Source: Leucaena leucocephala (lineage: Eukaryota; Streptophyta; Magnoliopsida; Fabales; Fabaceae). Taken from it: DNA of 64,000 bases. Below the pieces are notes generated by a model. That model ran no database searches. It worked only from the letters and a program-made list of their open reading frames with translations, and had not been told where the DNA came from. Positions within the stretch are counted from its first letter, which is position 1. The number at the start of each line of letters is the position of its first letter. Shown one piece after another: positions 1 to 9,774 of this stretch. The DNA lies in NCBI GenBank assembly GCA_037074615.1, contig CM073544.1:15889891-15953890 (forward strand), given 5' to 3'. Both the position numbers and the translations under genes were made by a program.

Positions 1-2
1 TT

Positions 3-1760
3 CGCACTTGTCATACTTTAGATGTTAATTTTGAGCTAAAAGGTCATTTGTTAAGTAACTTACCAAAGTTTTATGGATTAGCAGGTGATGATCCTTTCAA
101 GTACTTGAAGACTATGCAGTGGGTTTACTCATCCATAAAACCTGTAGGTGCTGATATGGATGCTATACAAAGACAAATATTTTATTTTACACTTGAAGGA
201 AAGGCAAATGAATAGTTTTATATGCTACCACATCATACACCTCAAGCCTTGGACTCCTGGAATAACTTGAGGAATGCTTTCTTGGAAAGATACTTCCCTA
301 CATCAAAGACTGCTACATTGAGGAAGGAAATCTTTGCTACAAAATAGTATGTTGAAGAGTCTTTCTATGAGTTTTAGGGAAGGTTTTAAGAGCTGCTAGC
401 TATATGTCCATACCACCAGATTCTAATTGAGCATTTGGTGCAGTATTTTCATTCAGGATTACGGTTTGCATTTAGAAAGAATTTGGATGCAGCTGCTGAT
501 GAAGCATGGAACTTGATTGAGAAAATAGCAAATAATGACTAGCAGTATAGGGGCTATGATGCTAGATAAGTTCATGAGGTTTCTGCTAGGTTTTCTTCTC
601 AAGATTATAACAGTTTATCTTCTCAAGTTGCTGATATGAATGCTCAGATCAATAATTTAACTACTCAATTGACCAATATACATGTTTAAAGCCCATACTC
701 TCAAACTTTAGTTGCTTTTAGTTGTTAGCTTTGTTAATCTCCAATACATACCAATGTCAATTATCCTACACAATATGAAGATGTATCAGTTATTTATCAG
801 GGCAAACCAAACCAGTATTCACAAAGGAATCTATACTCCAACACATATAATAAAGGATGGAGAGAGGATCCCAATTTCAGATGAAGGGATGGAGGTGGAG
901 ACAGGAATTTTAGGCAGAACAGATTCAACAATGATAGACAAGTGACTGAATCTTCTAGAGCTATGGAAGTACCTACTGCTGCAAAGGATGCTGGAATATC
1001 TGATATACTCAAGAGCATTAATGTGATGAACTCAAATATAAATTCCATAAACACAAACTTCAAGGACTTGAGATCTACAGAGGAGAGCAACCTAGCAATG
1101 ACAGATTCTAAATTTGTTACTTTGGAGAATAAAATAGAACAATGGAAAACCAAAGATATAAACATGAATGGCTATGTATCACAGTTGGCCAATTTAATAA
1201 GTGATATTCAGGCGAGGATCAGTGGAAATCTACCTTTAAACATAGTTGTTAACCCCAAATCTGTGAATGCTATAAGTTTGAAAAGTGTGGAGCAAGTTAC
1301 ATATGCTAAAAATGAAGAGGAATGTGAGGTAGACACTGATTCCAGCAGTCTAATGAGGAATATCATTGAGAAGTTTGAAAGCAAGAAGGAATCATAGAGG
1401 TTACAGTTGATCTTACATAAAGTCAAATTGACTCTGCACAAGATTCTGAAGGTTATGGACAGCCAAACAACAAGGAAATTGAGCTACTTGAGGCTGTGGA
1501 TTCTGAGTTAAGAAATTCTAGAGTGGACACAACTGAAGAAACATAATCAGAAGCAAATTCAGAGCTCAAGCAGAAAGAAATAAATTATTGTTCAGCTGAA
1601 AAAGTGAATATGAAGGATTTACCTTTCCCAAAGGAATTCATGAGTAATAAGAAGAAAGCCTTAGAGGAGCAGCACAAGGAAATAATTGATTTTTTTAGCA
1701 AGATTGAAGTAAATGTACCTATGCTGGAGAGGGTTCAAAGAGTTCCAGAATATGCAAAGT
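3..1760 (+). pseudogene. Ty3/gypsy gag pseudogene
   Basis: One frame can be followed from about position 3 to 1395. It is interrupted by in-frame stops at 213, 345, 375, 387, 540, 567, 687, 726, 735, 882 and 1395. The frame then shifts near 1395-1400 and continues to about 1755. The N-terminal half resembles the plant retrotransposon gag domain, for example FYGLAGDDPFKYLK followed by a helical capsid-like region. The later part is Asn/Arg-rich, as in nucleocapsid linkers. No clear CCHC knuckle was seen. Each stop could come from a Gln or Trp codon by a single transition, which fits decay of a methylated silent copy. Confidence 0.8.
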
Positions 1761-2652
1761 GTTTGAAGGACAGTTGCAACCACAGGAAAAGATACAACCT
1801 AATAAACTGGTGCAAGTGGGACCTAAAGCTTCTACACTTTTTAGAGCTCAACTTCCAGTAAAGTGTCAAGATCCAGGTGCATTTTCTATTTTTTGTACAA
1901 TTGGTAAGATAATTGTTTTTGGATCATCATTAGATTTAGGTGCTGCTATTAATGTGATGCCTAGTTCAGTTTATCATTCTCTAGGAGTGAATTTGATTAA
2001 ACCAACTAGTGTGTTAGCTCAACTGGCTGATAAGAGTATTTTAAATCCTAAGGGAATCTTAAAAGATATTTTAGTTCAAGTTAAGGACTTTGTTTTGCCT
2101 GTTGACTTTTATATTTTGGATATAACAAATGAGTCTCTTGATGATAGTACTCTTATCTTAGGAAGGCTATTCTTGAGGACAGCTAACACCATGATTTGCA
2201 TGAAAGATGGAATTATTAAAATGGAATTTGGTGGGCACATAATTCAGTTTAACATGTATGAAATGATGAGACACCCACATCGAGATTACTCACTGTTAGG
2301 CTTAAGTGCAATTGATGCATACAAAGAAGAGGCTAAAGAGGAACATGAATTGATGCTACAAAATTATGATAAAGCTGAAAGTGATATGCTTGAATCTGAA
2401 ATTTCTTTTTCTGTTACTAACCTTTTGAATAAAGGCTTTGGAAAGAACCAATATGATAAATTTGCAGGTCAAGACATAGTTATTAAGAATTTCATTGCAG
2501 GGACAGAAATGGATAATATAGCAGTTACATCAACAAGACCATTTCCACTATCTTTTGGCTATGTATATATTCTGCTAGCTGTGGATTATCTCTCAAGATG
2601 GGTGGAGACTATACCAACGAGGAAGGATGAAGCAGATAGTACATCATTTTAG
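1759..2652 (+). pseudogene. Ty3/gypsy protease fused to an integrase fragment (internal deletion)
   Basis: An uninterrupted stretch of 297 codons. Residues about 40-165 are a retropepsin-like domain: the DLGA catalytic motif near residue 55, then NVMPSSVYHSLGV and, further on, the LILGRLFLRTA second-half motif. From about residue 260 the sequence becomes the start of an integrase core (FGYVYILLAVDYLSRWVETI) and stops at TAG 2650. Reverse transcriptase and RNase H, about 1.8-2 kb in an intact element, are missing, so an internal deletion joined the two parts near 2535. After the stop, VNGHLWRLYKE from 2653 resembles the integrase C-terminus. This implies a second deletion that removed most of the catalytic core. 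The open frame is probably accidental. Confidence 0.8.
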
Positions 2653-3010
2653 GTCAATGGCCATTTATGGAGGTTGTATAAGGAGAACTTCAAACCCTAT
2701 AACATTCAGGTTGTCTCCTTTCTTGTTTCCCCATTTACAATAGTCTGTTTAATCAGTTTTCTTATATACTTGAGCTGTTATTTGTTGATTAAGTGTGGGG
2801 AAGGAGACCAAGTCAGTAGGGATAGATAACAACTCTCATGAATTCATCTTAGATTCTGGTTCAATTTTGTTCTCATTACTGCTGCCTTTCCATGTGTTTC
2901 ATCACTTCTTTACATTGAGGACAATGTAGAAACTAAGTGTGGGGGATGATGAATTTTATAGTGTGTGAGATGGGTGAAATTCAGATAATTGCTATGATTC
3001 TGTGTCTTTT

Positions 3011-3376
3011 GGTCACGACCTTATATTGTTCTTGTCATATGTGCGAATATGTCAAGTTTGTTTTTTGTGAAAATTAGTTGCGACCAATGCCTATTTTTGT
3101 TGCGACCAGGAGTTCATATTTTCTGATATTTACCTATCTGTGATGTTTAGTCGTGAACTATGCTTTATCTTTGTTGTGGCTATAACTCTCTGTGAATTTG
3201 GTCATGACTGGATTAATGCTTGGGTTGCGACTAGAGCATGTGTATTTAACAAGTCTACTCTATGTGATTATCAGTTGTGACCAATGTCCATTATGTCGCG
3301 ACCACTATTCCCTATTTTCTGAAAGTGTCTTCTATGTGTAAAACAATCGCGACCTGATATCCTTTTCGTCGCGACT
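3011..3376 (+). repeat. Degenerate ~72-bp tandem repeat with paired GTCGCGAC palindromes
   Basis: Variants of GTCGCGACC (gttgcgacc, gtcacgacc, gtcgcgact and so on) occur at about 3011, 3077, 3099, 3149, 3174, 3200, 3223, 3274, 3295, 3346 and 3368. They come in pairs about 22 bp apart, and the pairs recur every 50-74 bp. This makes a decayed tandem array in the non-coding 3' part of the gypsy element. GTCGCGAC is a perfect palindrome, and many variants differ only by C-to-T or G-to-A changes. Confidence 0.7.
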
Positions 3377-3779
3377 AAAAGTGATATTCTGCTGAAAACT
3401 TCTCATATTTCATTCTAATTGTTGCTTGGTCTTTTGAATTCACTGTCATGGACTCAAATTGAACTTTGAGTATATACTTTTGAATATTGGCAAACTTGGT
3501 GAAGTGTGAGTTGCTTGTTTCATTGATTTACTATTGAAAATTGTGCATCGTGAATGATTAGTCTCATGTATTTAATTTAATATTCAGGCAATCTAGTCAT
3601 GGTGAGTTAATTAGGGTGAGTAAGCCATATGGAAGGATTTTGAGCCTCCAACATACACTCATTTATATTGTGTGACATCATCTAGTTGGTAACTTTACAG
3701 AATTTGTCTTAATCCTTGATTTAAAACCACATTAGTTTCTTAGAATTGTTAGCTGGGTCATCGCTGGCAGCTTTAAGAT

Positions 3780-4190
3780 ATCTTATGATATAATATTTTT
3801 TTTATCTAATTGTACTATATAAATTAAGTATATCCAATGAATAAATTAAATATTTGGTACAATTCTTGGTACTTGAGAAATAAAATTATAGATAAAATTA
3901 TATCAAATTAAAAATATTATGGGTAAAATTATATAAAATTAAAATAATTATGTATAAAATTATACTACAAATAAAATTAGTATACTGACCGCATATAAAA
4001 ATTTAGATTATTTTCACAATTTAAAAATTCCAACTCAATAATTCTTAACGTGCTGTCATTTACTTATTAAATATAGTAAAAAAATTAATAAAATGTAAAA
4101 AACAAAATTGATTTAAGATTTTAATATTTTCAGAGTATTTCTCATAAAATTTTCCATTTTTATTAAAATTCTGGCCCAAAAATCAGGGGA
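3780..4190. other. AT-rich spacer upstream of MORF9
   Basis: Very AT-rich DNA with short repeats of 'taaaattat' type. I see no gene in it. The proximal promoter of MORF9 occupies its right end. Confidence 0.6.
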
Positions 4191-4203
4191 GGCCTATATA
4201 AAA
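4173..4203 (+). promoter_or_regulatory. MORF9 promoter: site II element and TATA box
   Basis: GGCCCA (TGGGCC on the minus strand, the site II/TCP-type element common in genes for organelle proteins) lies at 4173-4178. A TATATAAAA box lies at 4195-4203, about 100 bp before the start codon. A telo-box AAACCCTAA follows at 4336-4344 inside the first exon. The assignment rests on motif and spacing only. Confidence 0.55.
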
Positions 4204-4304
4204 CGAGAAAAATATCAAAATCTCATTTCTGAACCTTATCATCAATCACCCATCACAGCACTAAACACATCGTCTCTCCATTTCTCTCTAGAATCGTCCG
4301 TTCA

Positions 4305-6113
4305 ATGGCGACAGTGCCTCTCTCCTTCTCTCCTAAAACCCTAACCCTTCATTCTCAACCTAAAACCTCAATCTCCAACACCGTGACCAGTCTTCGATTC
4401 GGATGTAATCTTCCTCATTCGAACACGACCCGTACCCGTGCCCGAACTCTGATTCGGGCGGCCGTCGATGGAGATTACTCGACGAAGAGGAGCAGTAGCG
4501 GTGAACAAAGGGAGACTATTATGTTGCCTGGTTGTGACTACAACCATTGGCTGATTGTGATGGAATTCCCTAAGGACCCTTGTCCTACTAGGGAGCAGAT
4601 GATTGACACTTACCTCAATACCCTCGCCACTGTTCTCGGAAGGTTCGTTCGTCTATCTTCTTCTCCTTGATATTTTTTGAATGTCCTCCTTTTTGTTTGG
4701 TTTATGGAAAATTGTAAGTTAAGAGTAGGGTTTTATCTGAATTGGTCTTGACATGAGAGCTAGTTTGTTGTTCATTTTTCTCGGTTGTTTCTTGACTTTT
4801 AGCGTTTGTGATAATAATGAACCATTTCTGAGCTCTGGCTACCTGGCTGGCTTTGTTCTTGCGCCGGTAGTTGGGTTGGTTGTCGAAAATGGAATGTCTG
4901 ATTTTAGTGTATATACCCTTGTTAACTTTGAAGTAAGAACGGGACTTATGTTAATTTTATCTTCATTTTGGCATATGGTGTGTCTCTGACTAAATAAATG
5001 GATACATTATGATTCAATGGTGTGAGAATTAATTTTCGAGTAAAATGTTTGAAATAAAGCAGCTGGATTCATGGGAAGAACTGATAAATCATTTTCAAGA
5101 TTTATTGCTGTGACAAATTATTGCAAGAACAAAACTTAGATAAAGTTTGTTATCGGTTGCTACTAGGCCCTCACCGTTGACTCTTGAAAAAGGATTTTTG
5201 CTTATATTACCGTTCTATCGGTGAATCTAATGGCAACACCTAGACTTTACTCCCTTTTACCCTTATCGAGATCAATAGAGTTTATGTTCTATATAACTGG
5301 CAATAATGTTGGAACCAAAAGTTAGACAGACTTAAGAAATGGGGCTTGTATCTTGTGGTATTTTTAACTTTTTTGAGATGTTTGGGGCAGAAGGCTATGG
5401 TATGAAATTATTTCCATAACGAATTTACCCAGACTTCAGTGGAACAATTGTCACGGGAAAATTGCTTGTGTGATTTCCATGTTGAAGGAACATAAAATTT
5501 CATGATGGAATGTTGTACTTCTGTTCTATGATGGATCTAATGCTTGTCAACCTGAGTATTTCTGCTAATTTATTACCTCTTGGTGCTTGTGTATCAGCAT
5601 GGAAGAAGCTAAGAAGAACATGTATGCCTTTAGTACCACCACCTACACTGGATTTCAGTGCACTGTTAATGAAGCAACATCTGAGAAATTTAAGGGTAAA
5701 TCTCATCTTTGGATTGTCTTGTTTATCATTTTTAGTGACTTTCATACAATTACTTTCATCTCATCTTATTTGTGTGTTTCTGCTTCTAGGTTTGCCTGGG
5801 GTTCTTTGGGTGTTGCCAGACTCCTATATAGATGTTAAAAATAAGGATTATGGAGGTAGGTAGTTCTTTAGTTTGAAGCGAAGCATCTATCTGTTCCATA
5901 CTTTATCCTGATATTCTCAAGACTAAATTTGAATGCTTAATGTTAATTGTAGGGGATAAGTATATAAATGGGGAGATAATCCCATGCAAGTACCCTACTT
6001 ATCAACCAAAACGTAGTGGATCAAAAAATGAGAGTAGAAGGTACGAGAGAAGGAGAGATGGCCCACCCCCAGAACGCAGACGACCAAGGCCAGAGGCAGC
6101 TACCTCAGAATGA
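4305..6113 (+). CDS. MORF9: Multiple organellar RNA editing factor 9, chloroplastic
   Basis: Four exons: 4305-4642, 5598-5695, 5790-5855 and 5953-6113, all with GT-AG borders, giving 220 residues. Residues about 1-50 are Ser/Thr/Arg-rich and fit a plastid transit peptide. The MORF domain follows at about residues 65-170: [20 protein letters not shown], then the [14 protein letters not shown] and [20 protein letters not shown] stretches. The tail is rich in Arg, Pro and Glu ([16 protein letters not shown]). MORF9 proteins form homo- and heteromers with MORF2 and bind PPR proteins to promote C-to-U editing of plastid transcripts. The exact [20 protein letters not shown] wording favours MORF9 over MORF2. 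The start is the first ATG after the TATA box, and length and exon layout are normal for the family. The gene looks intact. Confidence 0.95.
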
Positions 6114-6698
6114 GGCTCCAAGAACTCGACATGAGGTAGTGGATTTCTGTTCTGCAGTCCTATGTTTGGAAGTTATTGGTTATTTCTTGCAACAGATAAC
6201 TAAGTCAAATTGATAACTAAAATGAATACCGCAGTTTGCATCTTTGCGCATATCTGATATTACATGAAGTTTCACGTATATTTCATTGTTATTATTCAAG
6301 ATTTTAAATCAAGAACTGCTGCTGCAATTAGTTCTTCTTGCTTTTGTTGCAGGTCAACAATTTTGTTAAAAGAGTAAACCCAAATGAAATTTGGTAGGAA
6401 TTGACTTTTTTCATATCTCTATGCTCTATCATGCGCTGCTCATATACATTCCCTTTGATGGGAGTAGTCTCTCCAGATACCTAGTGTTCTTTCAAGCTGT
6501 ATGAATAGTTTCAGGAGTTATCTTGAGAAATGTAGTTACGGACAAAGTGTGATATGAATGGAGGATGTTCAGTTGGTATATTCCAGAAATTGAGATTCAA
6601 TATCGCCAAACAATTTGTGTAAGAACTAACAATACATTATATACAGCTTTATGGGGGTTCTAAGAGCTTAGATCTACTGATTGAAACTGTAAAATTAA
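6114..6698. other. MORF9 3' untranslated and downstream region
   Basis: No coding signal seen. Probably the 3' UTR, possibly with a further 3' exon or intron, before the repeat cluster begins. Confidence 0.4.
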
Positions 6699-6964
6699 TT
6701 CTAGATGTTGTGCATATTTAGCCCATTCCATATCATAGCCAAATATTCTCTCTGGATTACTAAATTTTCACTTTGGATTTATGGCCCAAAAAATGTGGAC
6801 CTTCCCTTATTTATGTTCTTCGATAATAAGTCTAGACGTTGTGCATATTTAGCACATTCCATATCATAGCCAAATAGTATCTCTGGATTTTATACTCTCA
6901 CTTTGGATTTGTGGCCCAAAAAATGTGGAACCTTTTTAACCTTATTTAACTTCTTCTGGTATCT

Positions 6965-7232
6965 ATCGTTCGTGGGTTCAACTGGCAAAAAGATTAGACA
7001 TGCGTCTATTTGTAACGTGTTCGATCTTTGAGAAATATTACTTTATTGTGGTTTTAGTCGTGGCATTTGGAGAGATATCCTAACTTCTGGGTGCCTAAGT
7101 TTACGTCTGAAGGTAATAGACGGCTCGTCCTGTCTAACATTAGTATTGCCTAGGAAAAAATGAGATTTCGCTCTTCTCTTAGATCGTGGGGTGAGTTTCA
7201 CTTTTTTTCAAAAATTTTTGTACAAAAAAAAA
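6965..7232 (+). mobile_element. tRNA-derived SINE, family B, near full length
   Basis: Starts with a tRNA-like head (a box A-like stretch near 'gggttcaactggc' and box B-like 'gtgttcgatct' at about 7018-7028). It continues with a body containing 'aatagacggctcgtcctg' and ends 'aaatttttgtacaaaaaaaaa'. A second, head-less copy follows directly, and an inverted copy lies at 8164-8623. No clean target duplication was found. Confidence 0.65.
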
Positions 7233-7240
7233 GTTCTTTC

Positions 7241-7419
7241 GGTTGCGACGTTTGAGAAGACATCTTAGCTCTTGGATGTTTAGGTTTATGTCTGAGGGTA
7301 ATTGACAGTTCGTTTTGCCTAATATTAGTATTTCTTAAGAAGAAAGAAGATTTCGTTATGCCTTTAGATCGTGTGTGAATTTAATCACTTTTTAAAAAAT
7401 TTTTGTACAAAACAAAAAA
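7241..7419 (+). mobile_element. 5'-truncated SINE family B copy
   Basis: Repeats the body and tail of the preceding SINE ('ttgcgacgtttgagaagaca' through to 'aatttttgtacaaaacaaaa') but lacks the tRNA-like head. The two are head-to-tail, so they could be a dimeric insertion or a local duplication. Confidence 0.6.
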
Positions 7420-7440
7420 TTCCATATTAAGTCTAGACGT

Positions 7441-7634
7441 GCCAATGAGAATTAGTATAGATGGTAAAAAATAAATTTATATTTTACAAAGATGTAAGTT
7501 CGATTCTTTCTGTTATTGTGTGAGTTTTTTTAGTAGGTGATCTTGTAAATTTTTTATAAGCATTCTCTGATTCCTGGATTATACTTTAATTTTGGTAAGA
7601 GGAATTCACCTAAATTTTTTTATAAAAAAAAAAA
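7441..7634 (+). mobile_element. tRNA-derived SINE, family C, with 12-bp target duplication
   Basis: The body starts near 'aatgagaattagtatagatggtaa' (box A-like) with box B-like 'agttcgattc' at about 7496, and ends in a poly(A) run. It is flanked by perfect 12-bp duplications 'aagtctagacgt' at 7429-7440 and 7635-7646. The insertion is inside the third copy of the triplicated unit. Confidence 0.75.
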
Positions 7635-7772
7635 AAGTCTAGACGTTGTGCATATTTAGCCTGTTCCATATCATAGCCAAATATTCTCTCTGGATTACTA
7701 AACTTTCACTTTGGATTTATGGTCCAAAAAATGTGGAATTTTTTTACCCTTAAAGTTCTTTGATAATAAGCT

Positions 7773-8014
7773 AATGGGAGTTAGCATATATAGTAAATAA
7801 TATGTTTGTATTTTATAAAGATGTTAGTTCGATTCTCGATGCCGTTATAAGAGTTTTTTTAGTAAACAATTTCGTAAGTCTTCTGTAAGTACTTTCTGAT
7901 TCTTAGGGTTGTGTCCTGGCTTTAGTAAGAGACCGGTATCGAATCTATCTAAATTTTTGTACAAAAAAAAAGTAATATCGAACCTATCTAAACTTTTGTA
8001 CACCAAAAAAAAAA
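7773..8014 (+). mobile_element. tRNA-derived SINE, family C, with 16-bp target duplication
   Basis: Same family as 7441-7634: box A-like 'gggagttagcatatatagt', box B 'agttcgattc', and a tail with 'aaatttttgtacaaaaaaaaa'. The tail is partly duplicated ('cgaacctatctaaacttttg'). Perfect 16-bp flanking duplications 'tctttgataataagct' lie at 7757-7772 and 8015-8030. Confidence 0.8.
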
Positions 8015-8163
8015 TCTTTGATAATAAGCTTAAGATTTAGCGAGTCAAGCTAATTCTTTATAACATAGTGAACTATTATTTGAATCACATCTCTACTTGA
8101 TTCCAATTCCATTTCTTTTCTTATTCCAATTATACTTGATTTTTCTATTCTAATTTTTGTTTG

Positions 8164-8623
8164 GTATAAAAATTTTTAGAAAGGGGTTAGGCTCACTCAC
8201 GATCTAAAGGCAGGGTAAAATCTCTTTTCTTCTTAGGCGATATCAATATCAGGCAGGATGAGCCGTCTATTATCCTCATACGTAAATTTAAGCACCCAGG
8301 TGCTAGGATGTTATCCCCAAACGTCGCGACTGGAATCACAATAAAGTGGTATTCTCAAGGGATCAAACACGTTCCAAATGGTTATATGTCTTATTTTTTT
8401 GCCAATTTTTTTTTGTTGCCCACCGGTTCATCAGAGTTTTTCCCTGACTATATCCGGATTCGACTCGTGTCGCTCACCTGGCTATGGTGGGTAAGTCTCC
8501 CAACAGGGATTTTCTGCATACGCCAAGGCTCGAACTCGAGACCTCGTTTAAGCGATACCGAATCGCTTATCACTCGGACTAACTCCCGTTGGTACTTTTT
8601 TACCAGTTGAACCTACAAACGAT
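8164..8623 (-). mobile_element. SINE family B, inverted copy split by a family A SINE
   Basis: Reverse complement of the family B SINE at 6965-7232. Tail and body lie at 8164-8395. The tRNA-like head (reverse complement of 'ggttcaactggtaaaa') resumes at 8609-8623, after the nested family A insertion at 8408-8595. Confidence 0.7.
8408..8595 (-). mobile_element. tRNA-derived SINE, family A (nested copy)
   Basis: On the minus strand it has a tRNA-like head with box A-like 'tccgagtgataagcg' and box B 'gagttcgagcct', a body with 'gagtcgaatccggatatag', and an end 'gggcaacaaaaaaa'. It is inserted into the family B SINE. Flanks 'ttttttgccaatt' (8395-8407) and 'ttttttaccagtt' (8596-8608) are an aged target duplication with 2 mismatches in 13. 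Four more copies lie in this window. Confidence 0.85.
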
Positions 8624-9774
8624 GGGTCATATTCTATTTCTTTTTTTTTTGATAAATCTAATTTTGTGACTAAAAAGAAACTCTTCAATCCTCTTAAACA
8701 TGGCCCAATATCTAAATTTAATGTCTCCAACAAATGAAACCTCGTTGAGATTGGAGGTTGGGCTATCTTGTACTAGTCTAAAGCCTAATGGCATTTGATT
8801 AATTATTACTTATGATGATGACATATTCCCAAATTAAATTTTTTATTCAATATGATTATGATTATTTTATTTTTTTTAATAAATATTAATTAATTGTATG
8901 TCCTTTAGTATTTATCTTTTATCATTTAACTAATTTAAGTTTCATTTATATCTAACTCCTTTGAATAGTTTTAAAAATTAATAGTTAGATTGAAAGAAAA
9001 TAAAAAAAGGTAATTTAAATGAATATTTTTTTTAAAATTCCAATAAGTATCATTAACCTGAACAAAATTCGTGGTTAATAAAGAAATCAACGAATGCTTG
9101 TGTTGGGATTATAGGGATTAGGACACCCATCTCGCCGGGGACCTCCACATTTTGGGCAAGATTCCATTTCGCCTGGCTTATAAGATCTTCAAATGCAAAT
9201 AACCTGTGGCCAGCTATGGGACTAGCTGCATACATAATGCATGTGTGCATTGAAAGTTTAACGCTAATTTTAGGGGGAAAATTATAAATATTAATAATTA
9301 TTAGAAATAATGTCATCTTTTGAGCGTACTCTGACAAAATGGTATCAACTGTGTATATATTGGAATTAGACATTTTTGAAAATATTACATATAGATGGCT
9401 TAGGTGATCATGAGATGAAATAAGAAAATTATAAACGAAGTTCACGTTAATTAGAAGCCTAATAAGAAAATAATTATAGTAACCAGATTAAGTTTATTCC
9501 GTATAGAATTAGATACCACATTCCCAACCTTGAAAAGTAGTTCTACATTGAAGCGCATAATTTAAGTATGTAACAACAAGGACAATATAAAAATTTCACT
9601 TCCGTAGAAGCGTCAAGTAACGTGGAACACCAGAATGCCCTGTGATGACGTCGTGAAAGTACTATAGGAGATAAATGAGACAAAAACCTATTGCCCCCGT
9701 ATTTACTTTTGTGGCTCAGCAAGTCAAAAGAATTAAAAAAAGTTACAATATTGCCCAGAAAGTAGCCAGAAACT
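8624..9774. other. Intergenic spacer between MORF9 repeats and the BAGP1-like gene
   Basis: AT-rich DNA. The minus strand at 9061-9240 has a short open stretch of moderate GC with no recognised domain, so I do not call a gene. The left part of 9540-9774 is probably the 3' UTR of the BAGP1-like gene. Confidence 0.4.

Larger units (their letters stand above)
1..3400 (+). mobile_element. Decayed Ty3/gypsy LTR retrotransposon, 5' truncated by the window edge
   Basis: Remnant of a Ty3/gypsy element in the order gag, aspartic protease, a short integrase piece, polypurine tract and non-coding tail. Gag is recognisable by its FELKGHLLSNLPKFYGLAG motif near the start. The protease is recognised by LDLGAAINVMP, and the integrase by LLAVDYLSRWVE. 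Reverse transcriptase and RNase H are absent. A purine-rich tract preceded by the usual 'ttgaggacaatgt' context lies at about 2905-2949, as in Tat/Athila-type plant elements. The right end of the element is unclear: no convincing LTR end was found before the AT-rich DNA at 3780. The element is non-functional. Confidence 0.85.
6699..8030 (+). repeat. Tandem triplication of a ~130-bp unit, interrupted by SINEs
   Basis: The unit beginning 'tctagacgttgtgcatattt' and continuing through 'ggatttatggcccaaaaaatgtgga' to 'ttctttgataataag' occurs at about 6701-6830, 6831-6960 and 7637-7770. The second and third copies are separated by a SINE-like dimer and another SINE. The third copy is itself followed by a SINE and its target duplication. 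The copies are roughly 85-90% alike by eye. Confidence 0.75.

Noticed and set aside
8420..8590. tRNA-like box A and box B sequences suggesting tRNA genes
   Set aside because: The same sequence recurs five times with target duplications and no cloverleaf with an acceptor stem, so these are SINE heads, not tRNA genes.
9053..9445. Open minus-strand frame of about 130 codons between MORF9 and the BAGP1-like gene
   Set aside because: No recognisable domain. The first half is low-complexity and AT-driven, and there is no splice or promoter context that convinced me.
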